Source: Chloromonas sp. AAM2
Lineage: Eukaryota > Chlorophyta > Chlorophyceae > Chlamydomonadales > Chlamydomonadaceae
Assembly (NCBI GenBank): GCA_004335635.1
Contig: QAXH01004799.1
Location: 61,581-125,580, forward strand
Length of the DNA stretch: 64,000 bases
Reading direction: 5' to 3'
Notes under the pieces: model-generated
What the model saw: the letters and a program-made list of their open reading frames with translations, nothing else
The model's database searches: none
What the model was told of the DNA's origin: nothing
Made by a program: the position numbers and the translations under genes
Shown here: positions 40,066 through 49,825 of the stretch, in pieces
How the letters are laid out: every line of letters starts with the position of its first letter
Position numbering within the stretch: the first letter of the stretch is position 1

Positions 40066-42336
40066 GCGACGCCCATGCGGAGCTGATGCTCAGAGGCCGG
40101 TCCCGCTACATGTTACCCGCTCCACGGTCCTCACTAGTGAGTGACGGGGGTGGAGCAACGTGGGCCTTCATCGGCCTCACCGGGTCGCGTCGCTCACCCC
40201 ACGTCGCGTCACTGACTGAAGCCATCTTCTGTTCCAGTTGTGAGATGAATCAGGTGTCACAACACAGGAGCATACTGCATTTACAGCAGGCGCACGCGTG
40301 TTTGGCCGTGGGGAAAGGCGTAGTGATGATGGCAACTGGCTTTCTGGGTCGACAGCAGCTTCCTTTGGTGTAAAAAGAGGGGTTTAGGTTTTTGAAGGAG
40401 TAAGCACACATGGCTGTGAAGCAGCGGGACGAAGGAGGAGCGTGCGCCTGCTCAGGAGGGGAAAGGGGTGGGAGACGTGCGTGCATGGACAGACGCCATG
40501 CACCCACGCTTCCACGGCTAATTGTGTGCAGGGTATGGCAACGTGGAGAGAGGAGCAACTTGCACACTTGGCTCTAAAAAAAATTGCCAGTTTTGGGACA
40601 GATTTTGTGTCCAGCACTGGAACCGGTGGGAAGACGCAAAAAAATGGAAGACACAAGAATTGTCCCAGAACTGGCAAACATCTTGTTTTTTCACGTGCTT
40701 GCATGTGGGTTGGTTGGCACATTCAGCATGGAGATCATGCATGTGCATGCAGTGCACATGTAGTCGAGTACACACTTAGCCCTTTTTGTGTATTTCGCCT
40801 GGAAGCAATGGGCGCTTGCTGCGGTTTGGTCAATGCAGGATATGGAAAAAGTGGTAGGATGATGATGAGAGTGAGAGACTGTAGTGCTGCCTTTTCCTTA
40901 AGCATGTGCTTTGTTGGCCATCCACACGAGCTTTCGCGTGTTTGCTGCAAGCAAGCTGTGCTATCGGTGTTGAGGACGCTGCATGGCATGATGAACATGC
41001 ATGGCAGGCAACAGACCTGGTCCATGTATTGATGGTGGAGTGATTAGCGACAAGCGGCGTGTGTGTTCATTTGCACCAATGTGTGCCGACGCACGCGCAC
41101 GCACCTAAAAATCGTGGAAACGTGACGATTTAGGCACGCCAAGCCCTGTGCTGGGTGATCCTTTTCTCTGGGTTTTGATTAGATGTAGAGCTGCAATGTG
41201 TTGGTGCATGCAAACTCTGGGGGTGTCTTTCACTCCAGGCCTCGTGCACTACCATGGTTAGGCCATGAATAGAGTCAGGTGCATGGACTGAACGTGTAGC
41301 TGCAGATTGGTTACATGACAGAGTCGCGTGGCTTGCCTGGGTGCTGTTCATGGGAGCAAGTGAGCCAGGGCAACCGCAACCTGCTCCTGAACACATGGTT
41401 TAAAATCATGACAAGAAGATCTCGCGGAGTGATAACGCTCTGCCACCCTTTGTTGACCACCTGCCTGGCTGGCTAGTCAGCCTGTGACATGTGACACATG
41501 GAATGGTCATGCATGTAGCAGTCTCGGCGTGTACACACTCTGCAACCAACGCGCCAGCTACACAGCATAACGGAAAAAGACGGAGTTGAGAAATGCCAGG
41601 AGCAAGAATGTAACAAGAGCACAATGGTAGTGACTGAACACGATGGACACTGTGCACTGGCGGAGTCCAGACGTGTATGGGCCATCCAGCTACCCATGTG
41701 CCAGCCCATTCGTACACCTTGCCCAGATATCAGAACAGCGGTGTTGCAGGCCACCCAGCAGACCGTATTGCATATATATACTTGGCCTCATCTGGCTCGG
41801 CTGGCGTGGTATCAGCTAAGATGAGCCCAACGATAACTGCACAATGAATATATGCGGAGCGATCTCACTGAAGGGTATCTGTGCCTGACACTGCAGGAGT
41901 CCTTCCCTCCTTCCCACCCCACCCCGCTAGGAGTGGCTGTTTTGATAACAATCAGCAGTTTGACATGACATGGCATGGTCTCATGAGGTCCATGACGTCT
42001 TGACCATACTGCTTGCGTCCTGGACCCCTGCCTCAAGCAGCAAGTGGGCAGTGCGCCCTGCTATGCATTGCGGGGACAGCTCATGGTGCAGGCGCGCCTG
42101 AGTCATGGACTTGTCGAGTTTGTGAACTGCCGGTGCGTCCTGTTCAGCTTGAGCTCACTGCGCGAAGATCAAGAACGTGCCGTGGCGTATGCATTCACTG
42201 CTATCGTGTACCAGTCTGCAATTTGTTTTGGGGCCCTGTGATAAAAGTGTGATTGGGATAAAGTTGGCGACGGTCCCTGCCGAGGGGCGCACTCTTGGCC
42301 GTGGTTAGATCCCTCATAATAACAACTGTAGCAGCC
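40066..42336. other. Intergenic region with a hairpin repeat
   Basis: Holds the eIF2B delta 3' UTR with a TGTAA at 40369-40373, the inverted repeat at 40583-40680, and otherwise CATG-rich sequence. No open frame with a recognisable domain or splice structure. Confidence 0.6.
40583..40680. mobile_element. Inverted-repeat element with GCCAGTTYTGGGACA arms
   Basis: The left arm TTGCCAGTTTTGGGACAG, then TTTTGTGTC, pairs with the right arm GACACAAGAATTGTCCCAGAACTGGCAA, giving about 28-bp arms around a roughly 40-base loop. Single arms recur at 44302-44330, 45330-45352 (inverse) and 57720-57745. The size and terminal symmetry suggest a MITE or a folded small repeat. Confidence 0.55.
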
Positions 42337-44023
42337 ATGGCCGTCTCAATGCGGGCAAGCGTGGTGGCAAACAGCGGCGTGGCGAGGTCAGCGCGGACAC
42401 GGATGGTGTGCCAGGCCACCCAGGGTGAGGAGGGCGAACATCATGGCAATGGATCAGCTGTATGATACAGACCAACGCAATGCGTGCATGCGCGTGGCAC
42501 AACCGTCGTGTAGCGACAGCCGCATTTGCAGTGCACTTGACTGTGACCCTGAGAAGTGACTTTTCCAAACTCCTGCCATGAGCAGGCGAGACCACTTTCG
42601 TCAAGGCCCAGGTTGCCGCTGCAGCCCTCGCTGCTGCTGCTCTGCTCAGCGCGGCACCAGTGCACGCTGGCGTGGTTTATGCTCAGCAGCCTCAGTTGAA
42701 GAAGGTGGGACCCAGCTCAAACAAGCGGTCGAGCATTGCAGTAATCTGCACCTGTGGAGGCAGATAGAATTTGTGCATGTGCATGGGGTGATGCTGGCGA
42801 TCGACCGTAAGGCAAATGTGGCGTTTGTGAGGGCGAGGCCAGGAGGGGTGCCACGATTAAACCTGTAGGCATGCAGAGCAAGTATTCTGTAAACTGCAAG
42901 GCATACCTTGAGAATCGTCTCGGCTCCATCGCCTTCGTGTGAAATTGCAGGTGTTCCAGAGCACTGACGAGCCCCAGGAGGTTAAGGAACGTGCATTCCG
43001 TCAACCAGGCCAGAAGTCAGCTCCTGCCCCAAAGGAGGAGGCTAAGCCCAAGGAGGCGAATGAGCCCGGCATTGGCGATCTCGGCATCGACCCACGTGCC
43101 ATCGCGCTCCCGGGTGCGTGCATGACGCGCGCAGTGGAAGCTGACGTCTGTGTCTGTCACTAACATCATATTCACATGCGTATGTTGCAAGTTAACGTGA
43201 ATGCGTATATATGAACTGTGTGCAGTCATTGGTGGCAACCAAACCCGTGCGCATGCATGCGCATGCTTGACCGCAGGGGCCATTGCTGCAATTGGTGGTC
43301 TGGGCTTTGCCATCAGCAAGTTGGACAGCGGCTTCACCGACTGGTTCACCGAGTCCGGTGCTCTGGTCAGGGTGAGTGAGATCAAGGGCAGCAAGGGCAC
43401 ACCGCTGTGGAGCTCTAGAGAACGGCCGTTAGCGCTTCCTTATGCAGTTGTCCTTTATGCAGTTGTTCGTTATGCAGTTGCAGATGTTCATTATGCCTAC
43501 TTGGCCATGTGCATCCATGTGCTCAACGTTCAGCCAACCTACCCTCTACCTTAGCTCTGCTAGTTTCATTTTACTCATGCTGACTCAGCAACGGCTCCTG
43601 GCTGTGTTGCAGAACTCTGACAAGTGGGCTGGGTTTGAGGAGGAACTGAAGCCCGATAACTACTTCTGGAACCCAGCACCTGCGGGGCCAGGCAAGACCA
43701 AGGTGGTGAAGAAGGTGGGCCAGCAACCATCCCACGCTACACACATGGTCATGCGGCTACTCTGCCATGCTTCTGTGAAAAGGCATGGCCACGACAACAC
43801 ATGCACACCGTCATTGCAGCCATGGCATGGCTTGATACATGCACCCTGGCACTACTATTTAGTAACAGCTGACCAAACAATGTGGGCAGCCATGGGCGGT
43901 GTGTTGTGTAGCACAAGCTTGCTTGCCTGAATGCTCTTTCCCAGGCGTTGGCTCACGTTGTTCTCTTTATTGTGACTGTTGCAGGGAACTGTCAAGACTG
44001 GCACCAAGAGCACAAGGAAGTGA
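42337..44023 (+). CDS. Chloroplast-targeted thylakoid protein with one membrane span (possibly PETO-like)
   Basis: Six exons (42337-42424, 42586-42704, 42951-43113, 43277-43371, 43613-43714, 43985-44023) close in phase to 201 residues. The N-terminus (MAVSMRASVVANSGVARSARTRMVCQA) is a typical algal chloroplast transit peptide. It is followed by an Ala-rich hydrophobic stretch (VAAAALAAAALLSAAPVHA) that looks like a lumen-targeting signal with an AxA-type cleavage site at about residue 58. The predicted mature protein (about 143 residues, about 15 kDa) has a Lys/Glu/Pro-rich part, one membrane span (IALPGAIAAIGGLGFAI, about 118-135), then DSGFTDWFTESGAL and a Lys-rich tail. Size and topology would fit cytochrome b6f-associated PETO or another thylakoid accessory protein, but I do not recognise the sequence firmly. 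A TGTAA at 44246-44250 may be its polyadenylation signal. Confidence 0.8.
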
Positions 44024-45532
44024 GCAATCTACATTTCCGGATTCTTGACCCACCCTTAGTGGTTTTTGAATGCGAGCTCCATTACACTGGGTCATGCATA
44101 CCGGTGCGAGATAACTACTAGAGGAGATAACTAAGCTGCTGCACCAGCGGACCCTTTTTCGAGTCGGGAACTTCTGCCACCAGGCCGGCCAATGGCTGTG
44201 TATACAGCTGATCCATCCTATTTTACGTGCAGTTGTTATTGACGCTGTAATTACTGGCTTATCACAGAATCATGGAGCTGTCCTGAGCAAAAAATAGATG
44301 GTAGCCAGTTCTGGGACAGTTCCTGTGCATGACTCTCAAACGGAAGCGTTTGACTACTTCTCATGCCCCATTCGCTAGCTACAACTCAGATCAGCATGTT
44401 CTGCATATGATAGGAATTATTGCTCACTGGCTGAGTATGATTGCAACAGTTGTCTTTAATGCTGCCACGTGAACACTTTCCAACACCATTGCTGCTATGG
44501 TGGTTGCTCCTGAGTTTCACTAGTCTGAGGAAGGAACGTGACCGCACGGGATTTGTACGACTACCACTGAGAACACCAGCTAATATTTCACGGCTAATGT
44601 TCCACGCGAGCCAGGTAATTTGCAGTCTTACAGCACCAACACCGTTCAACCAACCTGCATGATCATGACAATAAGCCAACATAAAGAAAGCCGCCCCATG
44701 CGTGCCTTGACAACCAGTAACTCAGGCAGCAACGTGGGAAACAGCTGACCACACTGCAGCAGAAGTCGTGGAATGCTGCTGCTGCTGCGGTTGTCACATG
44801 TAAGCCACCTGATGCCGTGTTGCACAGTCACTAAAAATGAAATGTACGAGTCCGGAAAAGGTGTCCAAATCACCATCACAGTGTGTGCCAAGCATCGCAA
44901 GGACAATCAGTTGCAATGATTGCACTTGACCAATTGGCTTTGCATGAATTCCTGGCCGACTGCGTAGTAAAGGCATGTATGACGTCCTTGATGCCAAAAC
45001 TGTGGCAAGTTGACCAAGAGGTGCCACAGTCCTTGAGCATGTGCCATGCTGATATCATGAGTGAGTTGAGCAACGCATGGGGAGCCCACACAACATTGTG
45101 CAGCCTCGTTCACAGAACTACACGTGTCAGTCATTCACCGCCACATGTGAATACTTCACTGAAGCTTCCCAAAGGCTCTTGTCAATGCAAACTTATGATT
45201 GCTGGCTGCCCCCTCCATGGATGACGCATGAGCATGGGTGCACGCATCAAACTCCTCTACTCGGTGGGCGAAGTGTGTACCAAATCTTCCAGAACAGAAG
45301 ACACCACACTGGTTTCAGTGACGCACCCAAGGACTGTCCCAGAACTGGCAAACTCCTCCTTTTAATCAGGGCAGTCCCTGTTCATACTGCTGTCACACAT
45401 TGGTCTGAAACATGGCTGAAATCACACTCTGAACCCGCCTTCTGCAGAACCAAGTCACATCTCACACCGCATCATGTTCTGGTGACGGCACTGTCACTCA
45501 ATTATCATCCTCACCATTGCTTGCTGGGCACT
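44024..45532. other. Intergenic, convergent 3' ends, two single-arm repeats
   Basis: Contains two copies of the GCCAGTTCTGGGACA repeat (44302-44330 and 45330-45352, opposite orientations). Nothing else recognisable. Confidence 0.55.
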
Positions 45533-47175
45533 TCAAGCCGCTTCTGCAGCCACTGCCACATCGTCATGGCTAGCCTGAGCAGCTGCCTCAGCCGCCGCTT
45601 GTGCCTTTACTGCTTCCGCAGCAGCCACACGCACAGCGCTGGCAGCAGGCAACACAAAGTCAAACCGGCGGCGTAGTGCCAGGGCCACAGTGGGCGCATC
45701 ATGTGTAGCAGTTGATGGTGCACTTGCCATGACACGCTGGACCTCAGCCTTGACGTTGGATTCAAACTGATCCATGCCTGCACCTGCCACGGCTGCAACC
45801 TCGACATCTGATGGAACAAGCACGATGTACAGTGCACGTGTCCCAGTGACGGTACGGCCCTTGAGCTGCAGACCACCCCCTTCTGATAACGTGTTGCTCA
45901 GGACAGCCAGTGCCTCAGTGTTCATCCGTCCAAGGCTGCTCACAAGCACAACACCAGCGGGTGAGGCGGCGAGAAACGTTCCGAGCTGCAGCTGCAATGC
46001 ACCTGCTGACCCTGGGGCGCTGTACTGAGTGCCGTCTACCTGAAGAAGGTGGTTTGACGGTTGCACTGCGGTTACCACAGCGGTGTGCATCTCAGCACAT
46101 ACTGATGAGCAGGCAAGCAGCAGGGCTGTGCCCTTGGTAGCGAGTGCAGCATGCTGGTAGATATCGTCAACGTCAGGTAGACCTGGTGCTTGCAGCACGA
46201 GCTCCCGCAGTGTGTTAGCAGGTAGGGTGGTTGGAAGGGGCGTGGTGGGTGGGGCACGGGCCAGTAGGCCAGTGATGGTGACTTGGAGGTTTTGGTACTT
46301 GCTGTACAGCTGGGTGCTGAGCTGGGAGCTCAGTAGCTGCTCCTTCTGTGCGTTCAGCCATTGCGTGCCCTGTGCATATTTGGAGCGGGCGTCTGCCTTG
46401 GCTGTCAGCCAGTGTGCCTGTGCCTGTAAGGACAGCTGCGTGTGCACTTCGGCGATGCGGGCTGGCAAGGTGCCAGCATGAGCACAGTAGGGTTGCACTG
46501 CTGATTTGAACGGGCCAGGCGGGATGGGCTGTGTGCAGGAAAACACTGCAAATGCAGTGATCATCAGCATGAGGACGGCTGGGACCAGCACCAGATGCAC
46601 GTTGGGTTGCTGCTTCTTGTTGGGCTTGTTCTCAAAAGCAGGGGGGGCTTCAGAAGGCAAGGGCACGTCTGATGCCTCCATGACTTCCCTCATGCTGAGG
46701 CGCCTTGGGCGGCCAGCCCCAAACGCTGGTGATGCATGCTCACTGTGTGGCCTCGCGGGCGAGGCGTTCTCATCTCGCCGTGTGGATGCTGGAGATGCTG
46801 GAGTGACAGGTTGCGAGGGTGCTCTTGGGGAAAATACGACCGCGCTCTCGTGCTGCATGGGCGGAATGGCGAGGACTAGTTGGTTGAAATTTGGTCTCAT
46901 TTGAACCAAAGCCGCATGCAACCTTGACTGCTGTGCAGCAACACACTCACTTTGAACATTTCCACGCTTGCTTCGTCAATATCTGGCGCGATGGACTCTG
47001 GCTCTAGCTGTTCAATTTGAGGGGCAGCTGACTGTTCCACTGCCTTGATGGCGCTCTTTGGGCCAGCAGTACGACGAGGTCTTGTCGTGGCCTTAACCTC
47101 GGCTGAACCGTCAGAGATAAGCGCGTCTGTGGGTGGCCCAGTGGACACCACCCGGCCAGAGCGTGTGGAGACCAT
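45533..47175 (-). CDS. Single-span membrane protein with LAP1/LULL1-like (torsin activator) C-terminal domain
   Basis: Two exons (47175-46951 and 46852-45533, 98-base intron) give 514 residues. Residues 1-155 are polar and basic, with many SP/TP sites (FSPRAPSQ, TPASPAS) as in nucleus-facing inner-membrane proteins. One membrane span (LVLVPAVLMLMITAFAVF) is at about 160-181. A long helical Gln/Ala-rich stretch (205-265) follows. Residues about 310-480 look like an AAA-type fold lacking a Walker A loop: strand GTALLLACSS, then LLQVDGTQYS, strand AGVVLVSSL at the Walker B position without its acidic residues, strand ALYIVLVPSD, and finally LRRRFDFVLPA. This order resembles the luminal domain of metazoan LAP1/LULL1, whose end SRISHLVLP contains the arginine finger for torsin; Arg about 470 falls at that place. 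The family assignment is inference from pattern. The Ala-rich tail is unique. No paralogue or torsin is in the window. Confidence 0.7.
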
Positions 47176-48763
47176 TTTTGTAAGTCGCGTTCAAATAGCG
47201 CGATTTACAGCCGTGCAATCACAACTGGCAGTTCGGCCATGCGCTGCACTGCAGACCAAATGCGCGTTGCGTCTCAGGTTGTGGCTTGTCGGGAGTAACA
47301 ATGGCGGTTTCTTTGACCCATATTCAAACTGAGCTGGCAAGTGTGCCACTGGGGTTGCAGAAGTCATTTTACAGCTGCACACTTAGCCAAAGGTTCTAAC
47401 CAATGTCGTTGTCTGTTGCCATGCCTGCTATAGGACCCGGCCATGGCTTGCCTTGCCGTCTCTACATGCCACCCACACCGACATGTAGTGCAGCACCCAG
47501 TCCTAAACCTCCCTTGCATGGCTGTGTGCCATCTCATGCCATCTCATGCCGTGTGACATCACATACATGCTGCCAGGCTCGGAACCACTTCTCTTGCTTC
47601 ATCACTGTCCTCATCATCCTCACACAGCTGATGTCCGCAACAACCTTGCACTACGCAGCACACTGTCAGGACGCAGCTATTCCCATGATAAACGCGCATA
47701 GGGCACCTTGCCTTGATTACATGCAGCCTACCAGGCTGAAATCACGGCAAAGCTCATCAATGGCACGGCAAAGCTCAACAATGGCAGTGTACCATCAGCC
47801 TAGGCCATGCATGTGGAGCATGAACTGGCCTTGCAGGAAATCCCACAGCATGGCAGTAGCATGTGCCAGAGTGTGTAAAAGCGCTGGCGATGAATGCATC
47901 CAGTTCTGTAAGACCCGAAGAGCCTCATGTCATGTTGTATGGCTTGAAAGCATCCATTTGAAACCAACTGAATGCACATCACCACTCTCAGATCGGCAGG
48001 TCAATCTCAGAGAATGATTGGAAAGCTAACGTTCTGAGTGTTCATTGTCCAATTGACATTGATAATGGGATGAAAGAAATGCAGGATGTCCAAGGGCGCA
48101 GGCTGGCCTATTCCTAGGTCTGCACAGGACCCAACCCTGCACATGCGGTTTCATGCACGGTGTTGTCATGACCAGCTAAGGCATGCCAACTACCATGACG
48201 TGTGCGGTGCCATGAAATGGCAATGTCAGACCCGCCAGCGATCCGAAGCTTATTGTTATTCAATCCCTGCAGAAGCCTAGCGCTTGCATGCAGGTGGCAC
48301 GAAGGGATGCCTTCTTCATGCATGTATTCAGTACAGGCCAAAGCAGTCACAGCGGCTTGGCTGTTGCGCTGCCATGCTGCATTTCCCAGCCAGTTGCTGA
48401 TTACTTTTCAAACTCTCAGCCGATACTTGCAAAAGTCAACCACAGGTGGGCGCTATGGCAAGCCATGCAGGCGAGCCTGCCCTGGGCAACACTGCCCCCA
48501 TGCTTGCATGCCGCTTATCCTGCACAGCCACTGATGGCTACCCTTCCTGACGGCCCTTGATGCCTGCTTTCCAATGTGTAAGGCTCTAGCAGGCTGAGGC
48601 AGGGTGGCTTGAAAACGTGCATGCCCTCAAAGCCTGCCTTGGGGCTGTGCTTTCCTTTGCGTCATCTCCTCTGTATCCTCTCCTCTCTGTGCCTGTTGGC
48701 CAGTTGTCAGGATTGTCTGTAAAACACGTGCCTTACAGCTGTACTTTGTATGATTGCGACATC
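47176..48763. other. Intergenic region upstream of the LAP1-like gene
   Basis: Promoter side of the LAP1-like gene and 3' side of the small membrane-protein gene. A 204-codon open frame at 47403-48017 (+) has Cys/His/Ser-rich random composition and no splice or domain support. No other feature seen. Confidence 0.55.
48733..48737 (-). promoter_or_regulatory. Candidate polyadenylation signal (TGTAA)
   Basis: TGTAA on the minus strand, 27 bases after the stop of the small membrane-protein gene, matching the signal used in chlamydomonadalean algae. Confidence 0.5.
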
Positions 48764-49461
48764 CTACACCCTGCGGCCACGCCTGCGCACCCGACCTGCC
48801 CCCGCGTCTTCATCATCCTCATCTTCATCATCCACTTCAGTGTCACTCTTCGCAGCTGCCTTGGTCACTGGAGAGGCCTTGGTAGCAGGAGTTGCGCTAG
48901 GCCCGCCTCTCCCCATAGAGCCTCCAGACGCCTTGGATCGCCTAGTCTTGACGCCAACTCTTGCCAGGTACCTGGCAGATGTGCACAACTTGTCCAGTGA
49001 ATTCGTAAGCTGAGCTAAGAGTATGGACGCTATGCAGAGGCTGGGAGTGGCAGGGTGTACCATGTGGGTGCAGTTCAAGTCAAGCTCAAGTCACGACATG
49101 CTGGTGACCATGATCTAACTGGACTGAAGGTGTGCTTTGATCATGTCGTGCCCAGTCTGTGCGGTCATTTCACGGCTGCTGATGTCAGAGTCATGCCCGG
49201 ACATCTGCCCCAGGATGCACAGCACGTTGTGCAAGCGGCCCATGCAATGCGTATTCATGTGTCTGTCACACCCAAGGTGTGGTCAAGGCACAAGTAAAAC
49301 CATGGCCCAAGGTTTGACCGGCTGCGGCCTGCGTTCCAGAAGCTCTGACTCACACACCTTGCTGAAATGAACAGACCGAAGGCCACGAAGAGCGCCAGGA
49401 TGAGTAGAGGGCCTTCGGATCCCTCCACCGCTTTCCGGAAGTCGTGGATCATGTTGCTCAT
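48764..49461 (-). CDS. Small single-span membrane protein with acidic-basic tail, unknown function
   Basis: Two exons (49461-49354 and 49009-48764) give 117 residues. The donor TGT then GTGAGT and acceptor GCTCAG keep phase 0. After a short polar N-terminus (MSNMIHDFRKAVEGSEG) there is one hydrophobic span (PLLILALFVAFGLFISA, about 19-35), then CLTNSLDKLCTSARYL, a Lys/Arg/Ser/Gly linker (GVKTRRSKASGGSMGRGG), an acidic run (DTEVDDEDEDDEDAG) and a basic end (RVRRRGRRV). I do not recognise the family. The start ATG is supported by the compact exon and by the divergent PIG-M gene starting 365 bases away. It could be a tail-exposed ER or organelle membrane protein. Confidence 0.65.
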
Positions 49462-49825
49462 CTTGCTGTTGAAGTGTTCGGTGAGACACGGAGGCTTCGC
49501 GCTCGGCTTCACGGCTGCTCGATCGTTGCACAAGAATTGCACCAACTGAGCCACAACCAAAGCTTGTGACGTTCCGTGCGGCAGCGGCCCGTGTTGCTCC
49601 CCAAGACCGGAAGTTGCAGCGTCTGTGCATGTGACTCACCTGATTGCATGCCAGCTCATGACAGCTCGATCAAGCCCATCTAGTTACTCTCAAATCAATC
49701 TGTTCCTACAACTGCACACAGATCATGAGCTTCTCGCATTTCATCTCGCATGTCAATTAAGTAAAGATCACAGAAGTGCTTGTTGAGAGTGCTCTCTAGT
49801 GAGGAGTTGAGCCATCCTATGCAGC
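49462..49825. promoter_or_regulatory. Divergent promoter region between the small membrane protein and PIG-M
   Basis: 364 bases separate the two start codons, so the promoters must share this space. No defined core element recognised. Confidence 0.55.

Noticed and set aside
45077..45676. 199-codon open frame on the plus strand
   Set aside because: Overlaps the end of the LAP1-like coding exon in antisense and has no recognisable feature.
46853..46950. Upstream ATG at 46921 as an alternative start for the LAP1-like protein
   Set aside because: A 98-base intron with good GTGAGT and ATGCAG sites joins the exon to a basic N-terminal exon with its own ATG in phase, which is the better model.
47403..48017. 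204-codon open frame on the plus strand
   Set aside because: Composition rich in Cys, His and Ser without any motif, no splice structure, no conserved feature. Likely chance in stop-poor DNA.
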